Assembly (NCBI GenBank): GCA_021816925.1
Contig: JAKAWQ010000004.1
Coordinates: forward strand, 62,001-126,000
Source: Pseudomonadota bacterium
GTDB taxonomy: Bacteria; Pseudomonadota; Alphaproteobacteria; Acetobacterales; Acetobacteraceae
Reading direction: 5' to 3'
Length of the DNA: 64,000 nt
Both the position numbers and the translations under genes were made by a program. Every line of letters starts with the position of its first letter. The first letter of the stretch is position 1. This document shows positions 1 through 8,421 of the stretch, in pieces. The notes beneath the pieces were generated by a model. It was not told where the DNA came from and searched no databases. It saw only the letters and a list, made by a program, of their open reading frames with translations.

Positions 1-2
1 CC

Positions 3-1226
3 CGCGTCGTACTGCGGCGGACGAGTGACGCGCGGCACGGCGGCCTGCTTGACTGGGACGAGATCGCGGCAAGCGGCGCAAGGCTACCCGCGCTGGCCCC
101 TGCGGCAGACCTCGCCGCGCGCGCCGCCGAGAGCGGCTTCCCGGAGCTCGCCGGTGTCGCGGCGATTCTCTCGACCTCCGGCACTACCGCCGCACCGAAG
201 GGCGTGATGCTGACGCACACGGGCCTGCTCCGACTTTCCCGCGCCTGCGCGGAACGCCAGGAGCTGAGGCCGGGAGAGCGGTTCTACAGTGTCGGGCCGT
301 TCTTCCATTGCAGCGGGTACATGCACGGTCTGCTCGCCAATCTCCAGGCCGGCTCGACCTTTTTCACGACCCAGAAATTCGGGCCCGAAGAGGCCTGCGC
401 GGTGATCGCCGGGGAGGGCATCACCTGCTATCACGGTTCGATCGTGCCGCTGCAGGAGATCGCGCGCCTTCCCGGCTTCGACCGCGCGCGCATCCCGCGC
501 TTCGACCGCGCTTGGTACAGCGCGCCAGCCGTCGAGATGGCCCGCCTCGAAGCGCTGTTCGGCACGCGGATGTGCGAGGTGTACGGCCTCACCGAGACGG
601 GCGGCAACATCGCGATCTGCCGCGCCTCGGATGCGGTCGCGATGCGCCATGATTCCGACGGCCGGCCGCACGCCGGCGTGGAGGTCCGGATCGTCGATCC
701 GGCAACCGGCCGGCCGCTCACCGATGGTACGGCGGGAGAGATTTGCGCGCGCGGCTGGAACGTGATGCGCGGATATTTCCGCGACCCGGCGGGGACGGCA
801 CGCGCGATCGACGCAGAGGGATGGCTGCACACCGGCGACCAGGGCGTGCGGCTTGCCGACGGCTTCATCAAGTTCCTGAGCCGCCTCAAAGACGTGATCC
901 GCGTGGGGGGCGAGAATCTCTCGCCGCTCGAGGTCGAGGAGGTGCTGATGGCGCATCCCGGCGTGCGTGAGGCAGCCGTGGTTGCCGAGCCGCACACGCG
1001 GCTTGGCGAAGTGCCGGTGGCGTTCGTGGTGCCGGCCGGCCCGGGGGCGGCGAGCGAGGCAGATCTCGCGGCGCATTGCCGGGGGCTGCTTGCCAATTTC
1101 AAGGTGCCGGCGCGCTTCATCCTGGTCGAGGACCTGCCGCGATCTTCCGCGGTCGCAGGCCGGGTTGCCAAGGTCCGACTGCGCGAGATGCTGGCGGCTG
1201 GCGCCGGCGAACGGGCGAGCGCGTGA
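3..1226 (+). CDS. AMP-forming acyl-CoA synthetase, 5' end outside window
   Basis: ANL-superfamily adenylating enzyme that would activate a carboxylic acid to its CoA thioester. The frame is open from base 3, so the N-terminus lies outside the window. Visible motifs are the P-loop STSGTTAAPKG (about residue 57), VYGLTETG, GWLHTGD and the hinge region RLKDVIRVGGENLSP. The C-terminal A10 region reads GRVAK where the family normally has GK-x-x-K, so the catalytic lysine appears to be arginine. It overlaps the next gene by 4 bp and heads an operon with an ABC importer, so the imported compound may be its substrate. The substrate is unknown. Confidence 0.9.
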   Translation, partial: RVVLRRTSDARHGGLLDWDEIAASGARLPALAPAADLAARAAESGFPELAGVAAILSTSGTTAAPKGVMLTHTGLLRLSRACAERQELRPGERFYSVGPFFHCSGYMHGLLANLQAGSTFFTTQKFGPEEACAVIAGEGITCYHGSIVPLQEIARLPGFDRARIPRFDRAWYSAPAVEMARLEALFGTRMCEVYGLTETGGNIAICRASDAVAMRHDSDGRPHAGVEVRIVDPATGRPLTDGTAGEICARGWNVMRGYFRDPAGTARAIDAEGWLHTGDQGVRLADGFIKFLSRLKDVIRVGGENLSPLEVEEVLMAHPGVREAAVVAEPHTRLGEVPVAFVVPAGPGAASEADLAAHCRGLLANFKVPARFILVEDLPRSSAVAGRVAKVRLREMLAAGAGERASA

Positions 1227-2050
1227 GCACCACTGCCATGCGCCGGCCTGTGGAGGCGGGCACCGCCCCGGCGGTTCCGATCCTGGCGCTTCGCGATGTC
1301 AGCAAGACCTATCGCACCGTGCGCGGCGAAAACATCGTGGCGCTAAGCCAGACTTCGCTCGCCTTCGAGGCCGGCGAGTTCGTTGCCATCGTCGGCCCGA
1401 GCGGTTGCGGCAAGACGACGCTTCTCAACATCACGGCCGGGCTGCTCCGGCCCTCAGGCGGCACGATCCTCTTCCGCAACGCCGCGATCGACGGCCCGAC
1501 GCCGGAGGTCGGCATGGTGTTCCAAGGGCCGGTGCTTCTGCCCTGGCGCAAGGTGATCGAGAACGTGCTGCTGCCGATTGAGGTGCTGGGCCTCAGGCCG
1601 GCATCGCGTTACCGCCAGAGGGCCGCCGACCTCATCGGCATGCTCGGACTTGCGGGTTTCGCTGAAAGGTACCCGCGCGAGCTTTCGGGCGGCATGCAGC
1701 AACGGGTCTCGATCGCCCGCGCGCTGATCTACGATTCGAGCGTGCTGCTGATGGACGAGCCGTTCGCCGCGCTGGATGCGATGACGCGCGAGGAGCTCAA
1801 TCTCGAGCTGTTGCGGATCTGGAAGATGACCGGCCGCACAATCCTCTTCGTCACTCACAACATCCCGGAGGCCGTGCTGCTCAGCGACCGCGTGGTAGTG
1901 ATGACGCCGCGCCCGGGCAAGGTGAGTGCCGTCGTCCCCGTCCCCTTGCCCCGCCCGCGCTCCCTCGCGCTCCTCGGGGATCCCGCGTTCGGCGCCATCG
2001 CCAGCCGCATCCGCGGCCTGCTCGGGCCGCGCTCCGGTCCGGCGGCCTAG
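1223..2050 (+). CDS. ABC transporter ATP-binding protein, nitrate/sulfonate/taurine type
   Basis: Cytoplasmic ATPase of an SsuB/TauB/ThiZ-like importer. It has Walker A GPSGCGKTT, the Q-loop in VGMVFQGPVLLPW, signature LSGGMQQRVSIARAL, Walker B VLLMDEPF and the switch histidine in THNIPEAV. The GTG at 1223 overlaps the previous stop (GTGA), which suits translational coupling; an ATG 15 bp further in (1238) is the alternative start. It works with the permease and binding protein that follow. Confidence 0.92.
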   Translation: MSTTAMRRPVEAGTAPAVPILALRDVSKTYRTVRGENIVALSQTSLAFEAGEFVAIVGPSGCGKTTLLNITAGLLRPSGGTILFRNAAIDGPTPEVGMVFQGPVLLPWRKVIENVLLPIEVLGLRPASRYRQRAADLIGMLGLAGFAERYPRELSGGMQQRVSIARALIYDSSVLLMDEPFAALDAMTREELNLELLRIWKMTGRTILFVTHNIPEAVLLSDRVVVMTPRPGKVSAVVPVPLPRPRSLALLGDPAFGAIASRIRGLLGPRSGPAA

Positions 2051-2058
2051 AGGCGGCG

Positions 2059-2835
2059 ATGTCCAACGGAACCGTAAGCACGCTCTACGCCGTGGCGACC
2101 TTCCTGGTCGTGCTCGCGGCCTGGCAGATCGCGGTCACCGCACTCCACGTCGCACCCTATTTCATCCCCTCCCCGCTCGCCATCCTGCACGCGCTCATCG
2201 CCGGACGCGCGCTCTATGCGGCGAACTTCCTCGTCACCCTCGAATCGACACTGATCGCCTTCGCGGTGGCGTTGGCCGCCGGCGTCCTGCTCGGCGCGAT
2301 GGTGAGCGAAAGCCGCCTCCTGCGGCGCACGCTCTATCCGCTGCTGATCGCCTTCCAGTCGATGCCGCGCATCGCGCTCGCGCCTGTGATCATCGTCTGG
2401 TTCGGTTTCGGCATCTCCTCGAAGGTGGTGCTCGGCGCCTTCACCGCATTCTTCCCGATTTTCCTCAACACGGTGCACGGCATGGCGACGGCGGACCCGG
2501 ATCAGCTCGCGCTGATGCGCATCCTGAAGGCAAACCGCATGCAGGTGTTCCTCAAGGTCAAACTCCCTGGGGCACTCCCGTTCCTGCTCGCCGGCGCCAA
2601 CATCGGCATCATCTTTGCGATCCTGGCCGTGATCGTGGGCGAGTTTCTCGGCGCCAATCGCGGCATGGGCTTCCTGATCGTGAACCAGAGCAACCAGATG
2701 GACATGGCCGGAACGTTCGCGAGCGTGTTCCTGCTCTCGGCGACGGGGATTGGCTTTCATTACGGGCTCGGGGCTCTGCGCCGGCGGCTTCTGTTCTGGT
2801 CAGGCACCGGCGAGGCCGGTCGAGAGGCCGGCTGA
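2059..2835 (+). CDS. ABC transporter permease, SsuC/TauC type
   Basis: Inner-membrane permease of 258 residues, the normal length for the SsuC/TauC/ThiX family. About six hydrophobic segments are visible, and the cytoplasmic coupling loop lies around the stretch with ALMRILKANRMQVFLKVKLP, the EAA-like region. It starts 8 bp after the ATPase stop. Together with the flanking genes it forms an importer for a small organic compound; the sequence does not reveal which. Confidence 0.92.
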   Translation: MSNGTVSTLYAVATFLVVLAAWQIAVTALHVAPYFIPSPLAILHALIAGRALYAANFLVTLESTLIAFAVALAAGVLLGAMVSESRLLRRTLYPLLIAFQSMPRIALAPVIIVWFGFGISSKVVLGAFTAFFPIFLNTVHGMATADPDQLALMRILKANRMQVFLKVKLPGALPFLLAGANIGIIFAILAVIVGEFLGANRGMGFLIVNQSNQMDMAGTFASVFLLSATGIGFHYGLGALRRRLLFWSGTGEAGREAG

Positions 2836-2904
2836 TGCGCCGGCGCAAGCGTGTTTCCGCGGCCCGCCCGGCGGGCGCGCGCGGCATCGAGGGAGGAGAA
2901 GAGA

Positions 2905-4062
2905 ATGAACAGATCGACGATATCCGGCCAACCGGCGACAAGCGACCGCGGGGCGTTGTCCAGGCGGAGCCTCCTCAAGGCGGCGGCCGCCGCCGGCCCC
3001 GCCTTGTTCGGCGCGGGCAGCCTCGCGCGCCCGGCGACCGCGCGCAGCCTGAAGAAGGTGACGCTCGTTTACGGCGTGCAGACCATCAATTCCCCGGCCG
3101 CTGACTTCTTCGCCGCCATTCCTGTCGGGCTCGGGCTCTATGCCGAGGAAGGGCTGGACGTGCGCATCGAAACGGTGGCCGGGGCGGGCGCGGCCGTGAA
3201 CCTTCTCGCCTCCGGTCAGGCCCAGTTCGCAACCCACGGCACGCCGGGCCTGTTCGACGCGGTGGACAAGGGCGCGCCGGTGCAGGGCTTCATCTGCGAG
3301 ATCCCGGACTTCATCGAATCAATCGCGGTCGCGGCGGACGGGCCGATCAAGACGTTCGATGACCTCAAGGGCAAGACGATCGGCGTCAGCGCCAACGCCG
3401 GCGCGCCGGTCTTCGTGATCAAGGCGATCCTGCGCAAGAGGGGCTGGAATCCGGAGACAGACGTCCATCTGCTTGCGGTCGGTACCGGCCTGCCGGCGCT
3501 CGATGCTCTGCGGCGCAACCGCATCCAGGCGCTGGTGGAATGGGATACGCTGTTCGCCCTCTTCGAGTTCGAGGGTGCAAAATTCCGCTTCTTCCGCCCC
3601 GAACCCATTCCCCAACTCGGGTTTGCCCACACCACCAACACAACGCTTTCGCTGATCAAAAAAGATCCCGCGATGGTGGCGGGGCTCGGGAGGGCAATTG
3701 CGAAGGCCATGGTTTACATGGCCGCGGCCCCGGTCGAGGCGCTGCAGGCCCTGCATTACAAGCTCTATCCGGCCACCCGACCTTCCGGCCTGACCGACGC
3801 AGAGGTGCTGGAGCTGAACACGCTCCGGCTGAAGGCGCGGCTTTCCTTCATGGGCCTCAAGGCGCGGGTGTTCGAGCGGACGAAAAAGCTGGGCGACGTT
3901 TCGGATGCGAAGATCATCGCGACACGGAACCTTCTTCTGTCCGGAGGCGAAATTCATCACGCCTATCCGGCGAGCCGCTACTTCACGCGGCGATTCATCC
4001 CCGACTTCAACAATTTCAACATTCCGGCGCTGATCGCCAAGGCGAAGGCGCTCCATGTCTGA
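2905..4062 (+). CDS. ABC transporter substrate-binding protein (NMT1/SsuA-like), Tat-type signal
   Basis: Periplasmic binding protein of 385 residues. The ATG at 2905 has a strong GGGAGGAG ribosome binding site. The N-terminus carries a twin-arginine motif SRRSLLK followed by an alanine-rich hydrophobic stretch, so Tat export is likely. The body (LYAEEGLDVRIETVAG, LASGQAQFATHG, DLKGKTIGVSA) is typical of NMT1/THI5-like proteins that bind pyrimidine precursors, sulfonates or aromatic acids. Its 3' end overlaps the dehydratase gene by 8 bp. Confidence 0.9.
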   Translation: MNRSTISGQPATSDRGALSRRSLLKAAAAAGPALFGAGSLARPATARSLKKVTLVYGVQTINSPAADFFAAIPVGLGLYAEEGLDVRIETVAGAGAAVNLLASGQAQFATHGTPGLFDAVDKGAPVQGFICEIPDFIESIAVAADGPIKTFDDLKGKTIGVSANAGAPVFVIKAILRKRGWNPETDVHLLAVGTGLPALDALRRNRIQALVEWDTLFALFEFEGAKFRFFRPEPIPQLGFAHTTNTTLSLIKKDPAMVAGLGRAIAKAMVYMAAAPVEALQALHYKLYPATRPSGLTDAEVLELNTLRLKARLSFMGLKARVFERTKKLGDVSDAKIIATRNLLLSGGEIHHAYPASRYFTRRFIPDFNNFNIPALIAKAKALHV

Positions 4063-4597
4063 GCGGCCGCCCAACGAAGTGAACTACGTCACCCCCGAGG
4101 TGAAGGCGCTGATCGGAATCGAGGCCGAAATGGCCGCCTGGGACGCGGTGGAGCGCGGGACGATCCGCCGCTTTGTCCAGGCGGTGATGGACCCTGATCC
4201 GGTCTATTGGGACGATGGCGAGGCCGCGGGCACGCGCTTCGGCGGCGTCATCGCCCCGCCGCTTTTCCCTCTCTACAATTTCCGTTTTCCGCCGACCGCG
4301 CCGGACGCGCTCATGCCGGCATTGACCGATGCGCTCTACCACGGCGGCTCGTTCCTGCCTCGCTTCGGCCTGCCCGACGTGCCCGGGCCGGAACGACGTC
4401 TGAACGGTGGCAACGAGATCGAGTTTTTTGCTGCTGCCAAGCCCGGTGACCGCTTGCGCGCGAGGAGCCGGATCGAGGATATTTTCCAGAAGGCCGGACG
4501 GTCCGGGCCGATGGTGTTCGTCAGGATGATGATCGAGATCCGCAATCAGGAAGGCGAGATCCTGCTGATCAACCGCCAGACTTCAATCCGGCGCTGA
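4055..4597 (+). CDS. MaoC-like (FAS1-type) dehydratase domain protein
   Basis: Protein of 180 residues resembling the N-terminal hot-dog half of MaoC-like dehydratases (PF13452-like). The VYWDDGEAAGTRFGGVIAPP and NGGNEIEFFAAAKPGD stretches are typical. This half often needs a partner or second half that carries the catalytic Asp/His, and I see no such partner here. Location downstream of an acyl-CoA synthetase and importer suggests hydration or dehydration of the CoA ester. Confidence 0.75.
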   Translation: MSERPPNEVNYVTPEVKALIGIEAEMAAWDAVERGTIRRFVQAVMDPDPVYWDDGEAAGTRFGGVIAPPLFPLYNFRFPPTAPDALMPALTDALYHGGSFLPRFGLPDVPGPERRLNGGNEIEFFAAAKPGDRLRARSRIEDIFQKAGRSGPMVFVRMMIEIRNQEGEILLINRQTSIRR

Positions 4598-4607
4598 TCT
4601 GCCCCGC

Positions 4608-5138
4608 ATGTCTTCGGCACGGAGTGCCCTGCGAAACAAGCCGGCGCGCGGCAGGACGGAAGCGGCGGAAAGGGCACAGGCGGTGGCGGCGCTGCCGGCC
4701 GCTGCCTCGCTGCTGCCTCAGACCTGGTACGTGCTCAACCGGGCGGCGCAGCGCGCGCGCGAACTGGTTGAGGAGGCCATCGCCCCGCTCGGCCTTCGCC
4801 GGCGGCATTACGCCGCGCTTGGGATCTTGGCGATGGAAGGGGCGTTGTCGCAGCAGGCGCTCAGCAGCCGCATTCCGATCGACCGGGCCACCGTGGTGCA
4901 GATCGTGGACGATCTGGAGCGGCTCGGTCTCGCGGAACGCCAGCCGGAGCCGGCGGATCGGCGGGCCTATCAGATCGCGCTCACGGCGGAGGGTCGCGCC
5001 GTGCTGGCGAAGGCGGACCGGCTGATCGCCGGCGCGGAGGCCGAGGCGTTCAAGCCATTGACCGCTGCCGAGAGAAAAGCAATCGATCGCCTCTGCCGGC
5101 GCCTGTGCGGGTGGGAGGCAAGGCGGGGTGGGAAATAG
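4608..5138 (+). CDS. MarR family transcriptional regulator
   Basis: Winged-helix regulator of 176 residues. The recognition-helix region is DRATVVQIVDDLERLGLAER, and the wing has the family pattern PADRRAYQIALTAEGRAVL. It begins 10 bp after the dehydratase and closes the operon. MarR proteins in such positions usually respond to the catabolised aromatic acid or its CoA ester, so it probably regulates the upstream operon. No clear Shine-Dalgarno is seen; the ATG at 4608 is the furthest upstream in-frame start before the dehydratase stop. Confidence 0.88.
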   Translation: MSSARSALRNKPARGRTEAAERAQAVAALPAAASLLPQTWYVLNRAAQRARELVEEAIAPLGLRRRHYAALGILAMEGALSQQALSSRIPIDRATVVQIVDDLERLGLAERQPEPADRRAYQIALTAEGRAVLAKADRLIAGAEAEAFKPLTAAERKAIDRLCRRLCGWEARRGGK

Positions 5139-5237
5139 CCCACGATCGCCCGAGGTGGACCGCCGGAGGACGTGAACGCAGGCTCGGGCAAAGCAGGAGA
5201 GCCATGCCGGGCTGCGCGGCCAAGCCCGACGCGGGTG

Positions 5238-5272
5238 CAAAAAGGGCGGCGCGGGGCACACGCGCCGCCCTT
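5238..5272 (-). terminator. Rho-independent terminator for the PEP-CTERM gene
   Basis: A perfect 12-bp inverted repeat AAGGGCGGCGCG / CGCGCCGCCCTT around a 7-base loop. Read on the minus strand the stem is followed by a run of T (A-run at 5239-5243 on the plus strand). It sits 22 bp beyond the stop of the minus-strand PEP-CTERM gene and may also slow transcription from the plus-strand MarR gene. Confidence 0.8.
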
Positions 5273-5293
5273 GAGCCGGAAAGGGCGTACCCG

Positions 5294-6211
5294 TCAGCCG
5301 CGAGCCCGCCGGCGGGTCACCAAGCCCAGCAAGGCGACGCCGGTGCCGAGAAGGGCGAGGCTGGCCGGCTCCGGCACCGACGGCGGAGTGATCGGCCCCG
5401 CCTGCACGAGCGAGATATCCTCCCCTCCCGAGGTCCCGGTTAAGGTCTGAGAAACGAACGAGAGACTCGTCCCGTTGAACGTGTCCACGACCAGCGAATT
5501 GAAGTTGCAGTCGAACACCAGGTCGGTGCCGAGCGCCGTGCTGCTGTTATTGTCAACGCCCGTCGAGGAGCCGCACGCCGTGCCACCGGGTCCGATCGCC
5601 TGGATGGTGGTCCCGGCAATCTCCGCGCCGGTGATCGGGTTGTACTGATTGTAGGAATTGATCGCGTCACCGGTGTTGATGAGGAAATTGCCGTTCGGCA
5701 GGACCGTGAACCCGTCGCTGCTCGCGAGGTTGGAGCCGTTGGTGTTCGTCAGCGTGATCGGGCCGCCGATGTTGGTGCCGTTGCCGTCCGTCGCCTGGAC
5801 CACCTCCGGCCCCAGGTTGTACCCCGTCATCGCGTAGAGCTCCCCGTTGGCGGCAGCCAGATCGACGATCCCGGTGCCGGGAACCGGGTTTGCGAAAGAC
5901 TTGATGTCGGCGCCGCCCGCGCCGCCGTTGAACGGTGCAACGTAAATCCCGCTGCTCGGGCCGAACCCGTTGGTCAACTCCGTGTAATAGACGAAGTTGC
6001 CGAGCACCTCGACCCCACGCCCGTTATTCGTACCGATTCCCGCCTGTTGCGGGATGAAGCTGTTGATGATCGTCTGCGTCGTCAGATCGACCGTGACGAT
6101 CGGGCCGTTGCCGAACGCGGCGTTGTTCTGAATTCCCAGCACGTCTGCGTAGGCGGGCGCGCCGGCCAACGCCACCATCGAGCCGGCGAGAACGAGTATG
6201 GAAGATCTCAT
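5294..6211 (-). CDS. PEP-CTERM sorting domain exported protein
   Basis: Exported protein of 305 residues. It has an N-terminal signal peptide (MRSSILVLAGSMVALAGAP) and ends with the exosortase recognition signal: VPEP, a hydrophobic helix (ASLALLGTGVALLGL) and a basic tail RRRARG. The middle is rich in N, G, T and S and may form a beta-propeller-like repeat structure, but I do not recognise it. An in-frame ATG 30 bp further upstream exists; I chose 6211 because AGGAGA lies just ahead of it. The exosortase itself is not in the window. A sigma-54 promoter lies upstream. Confidence 0.88.
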   Translation of the reverse strand: MRSSILVLAGSMVALAGAPAYADVLGIQNNAAFGNGPIVTVDLTTQTIINSFIPQQAGIGTNNGRGVEVLGNFVYYTELTNGFGPSSGIYVAPFNGGAGGADIKSFANPVPGTGIVDLAAANGELYAMTGYNLGPEVVQATDGNGTNIGGPITLTNTNGSNLASSDGFTVLPNGNFLINTGDAINSYNQYNPITGAEIAGTTIQAIGPGGTACGSSTGVDNNSSTALGTDLVFDCNFNSLVVDTFNGTSLSFVSQTLTGTSGGEDISLVQAGPITPPSVPEPASLALLGTGVALLGLVTRRRARG

Positions 6212-6265
6212 GTCGATTCTCCTGCCCTGGCGCAGTTCCATGGTGCCCGGGTTCGTTCTACGCGA

Positions 6266-6282
6266 AGCAAAATTTGTGCCAA
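6266..6282 (-). promoter_or_regulatory. Sigma-54 (RpoN) promoter of the PEP-CTERM gene
   Basis: On the minus strand the bases read TTGGCACAAATTTTGCT, against the RpoN consensus TTGGCAC-N5-TTGCW. GG and GC are exactly 12 bp apart as required for the -24/-12 elements. Transcription would start near 6255, about 44 bp before the ATG at 6211. RpoN control together with PrsK/PrsR is known for PEP-CTERM genes in other bacteria. Confidence 0.75.
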
Positions 6283-6344
6283 TAAACCAATTAGCCTGAT
6301 TTCAATACGATAGCGGGAGCTCAGGCAGCCGGGTCGCGGCGAAC

Positions 6345-6361
6345 TGTAAAATTCTCTGACA
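6345..6361. promoter_or_regulatory. Possible enhancer-binding protein site (imperfect inverted repeat)
   Basis: TGTAA-N7-TGACA is an inverted repeat with one mismatch, and its flanks partly extend the symmetry (AA...TT). It lies about 90-106 bp upstream of the predicted sigma-54 start site, where activator sites of RpoN-dependent promoters usually sit. The binding protein is not identified. Confidence 0.35.
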
Positions 6362-6629
6362 ATTTGCTGGCGTTCCATTCCAGCCTCACAACTCACGGTG
6401 CATGTACGGCTCAGGAAATTCATCTCCAGATTGCAAACCCCTCCGCTTGAAGCAACTGGAATCCCGGCTCCGGGTGCGGAAATGGGCGCTTTTCTCGTCT
6501 CGATTGGAAAGATCGCGCGCCGCGACCATGAAAGCGTGTATGTAAAGAATGTCGACATCTACGCGTCGCCGGGGGGCGGCGCGCGCTGCGACCCTCGGGG
6601 CATCGCACAGCCGGACGATCTGCTCGCCG

Positions 6630-7099
6630 GCCCCCACCGCGTCGCCGAGGCCGAGCAGGTCATGACCGAGCTTGCCAGGCACGGACACCGGCGCGGCGAG
6701 GACGGGCGGGAGCTTTACGTCATGTGCGAAGTTCCGAACAACGTCATCCTGGTCGATGAGTTCGCCAAGGTATTCGACGGATTCTCGGTCGGCTCCAACG
6801 ATCTCACCCAGCTCACGCTCGGCGTTGACCGCGACTCCAATAGCACGGCCTTTGACTTCGATGAGCGCGACGCCGGAATGCTGGAGATGCTGCGGCTCGC
6901 CGGGGTTGGTGCGCACCGCAACCATCGCCACGTGGGCATCTGCGGCGAGGCGGCGGCGAATGATGCGGAAATCGCCGCTTTCCTGGCCGGGATCGGCATC
7001 GATTCGATCAGCGTCAACCCCTCAAGCCCGCCGCGCGCCATCGATGTCGTCCGGCAGGCGGAGCAGGAATCGGCTCCGCGCAAGGCCACGGCGCAGTAA
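6630..7099 (+). pseudogene. ppsA: 3' remnant of phosphoenolpyruvate synthase (PpsA)
   Basis: About 155 residues match the end of the C-terminal TIM-barrel (PEP-binding) domain of PEP synthase: ELYVMCEVPNNVILVDEFAK, FDGFSVGSNDLTQLTLGVDR, HVGICGEAAAN, GIDSISVNP. A full PpsA is close to 800 residues, so the N-terminal nucleotide-binding and phosphohistidine domains are gone. Upstream of about 6630 the frame stays open but no longer resembles PpsA. It ends 12 bp before glycerate kinase. Probably a deletion remnant; the reading frame of the remaining part is intact. Confidence 0.8.
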
Positions 7100-7111
7100 G
7101 AAAGGCACACG

Positions 7112-8389
7112 ATGAGGACCTGGGACGATGCCGCGGCGCGGCAGGCGCTGCGGAGCCTGTTCGACGCCGCAGTTGCCGCGGCCGATCCGCGCAAGGTGCT
7201 TGCCGCCCATCTGCCACCCAAGCCGCAAGGGCGGTGCATTGTTGTCGGGATGGGCAAGTCGGCCGCGGTGATGGCGGCGGCGCTCGAGGAGGCCTGGCCG
7301 GACGTTGATCTGTGCGGGAGCGTCGTCACCCGCTACGGCTACGCCGTTCCGACACGCGCCATCGAGGTGATCGAGGCCTCCCATCCGGTGCCCGACGCCA
7401 ACAGCGAGCGCGGCGCGCGGCGACTTCTGGAGCGTGTGCGAGGGCTTGCGCGCGAAGATCTTGTAATCGCCCTCATCTCGGGCGGCGGCTCTGCGCTGGC
7501 CGCCGTGCCGGCGCCTGGGGTAACGCTTGCCGCCAAGCAAGCGATGAACCGGGCGCTTTTGGCTTGCGGAGCAACGATCGGGGAAATCAACACGGTCCGC
7601 AAGCACCTCTCCGCCATCAAGGGCGGGCGGCTGGCAGCGGCCGCGGCGCCGGCCCGGGTGGTGACGCTCGCGATCAGCGACGTGCCGGGCGACGATCCGG
7701 CGGTGATCGCGTCGGGCCCGACGGTGCCCGATCCGGGCACGTTTGCCGATGCCCGTGCCGTTGTCGCCCGCTACGGGCTGACGCCTCCTCCCGCCGTTAC
7801 GAAGCGACTGGCGGAGGATGCCGACGAGACGCCCAAGCCGGGCAGCCTGCCGCGTGCCGAGTTCCGCCTGATCGCCGCGCCGATGATGACGATCGAGAAG
7901 GCCGCAGAGTTGGCGCGCGGGCTTGGCCTCGCCGCCCTTGTGCTCGGCGACGCGCTGGAAGGCGAGGCCCGCGAGATGGCGATCGTGATGGCTGGCATCG
8001 CGCTCAGCGTCCGCGCGCACGGCCAGCCGGTCGCGCCGCCCGCCGTGTTGCTCTCCGGTGGCGAGCCGACCGTGACCATCGGCAAGGGCGCCGCCGGGCA
8101 CGGCGGGCGCAACACCGAGTTCGTGCTGGCACTGGCGCTCGCACTCGCAGGCGCGCCCGGCATCTGGGGAATTTCCGGCGATACCGACGGTCTCGATTTC
8201 ATGGACGATATCGCCGGCGCTATTGCCACACCCGATACCCTCGCCCGCGCGTATGCCTTGGGGCTCGATCCTCGCGCCATGCTGGCGGCGCACGACGGCC
8301 ACAGCTTCTTCGATGCCATCGGCGACAGCGTTCGCACGGGCCCGACGCTGACCAACGTCAACGATTTTCGTGCAATCCTGATCTCCTGA
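7112..8389 (+). CDS. Glycerate 2-kinase (MOFRL family)
   Basis: Protein of 425 residues that phosphorylates D-glycerate to 2-phosphoglycerate, linking tartrate, glyoxylate or hydroxypyruvate breakdown to lower glycolysis. Family landmarks are VVGMGKSAAVMA, ASHPVPDANSERGARR, LISGGGSALAA, KHLSAIKGGRLA, ISDVPGDDPAVIASGPT and the C-terminal MOFRL region GHGGRNTEFVLALALA plus GDTDGLDF. The length is normal for TtuD/GckA. No partner reductase (tartronate semialdehyde) is adjacent; a 2-hydroxyacid dehydrogenase lies at 21.1 kb. Confidence 0.93.
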   Translation: MRTWDDAAARQALRSLFDAAVAAADPRKVLAAHLPPKPQGRCIVVGMGKSAAVMAAALEEAWPDVDLCGSVVTRYGYAVPTRAIEVIEASHPVPDANSERGARRLLERVRGLAREDLVIALISGGGSALAAVPAPGVTLAAKQAMNRALLACGATIGEINTVRKHLSAIKGGRLAAAAAPARVVTLAISDVPGDDPAVIASGPTVPDPGTFADARAVVARYGLTPPPAVTKRLAEDADETPKPGSLPRAEFRLIAAPMMTIEKAAELARGLGLAALVLGDALEGEAREMAIVMAGIALSVRAHGQPVAPPAVLLSGGEPTVTIGKGAAGHGGRNTEFVLALALALAGAPGIWGISGDTDGLDFMDDIAGAIATPDTLARAYALGLDPRAMLAAHDGHSFFDAIGDSVRTGPTLTNVNDFRAILIS

Positions 8390-8421
8390 TTCTTTATCCT
8401 TTGGCGCGCCGCGTCGAAGCG

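Larger units (their letters stand above)
6212..6629. other. Gene-free stretch between the PEP-CTERM gene and the ppsA remnant
   Basis: More AT-rich than its surroundings, particularly 6250-6420. Apart from the sigma-54 promoter and the candidate activator site I find no convincing gene. Open frames across 6398-6630 show no recognisable protein and run into the ppsA remnant. Confidence 0.6.

Noticed and set aside
6380-6420. GTGCATGTACGGCTC, resembling the 3' strand of group II intron domain V
   Set aside because: The matching GAGCC 5' strand and GAAA loop are absent and there is no reverse transcriptase, so no intron remnant can be supported.
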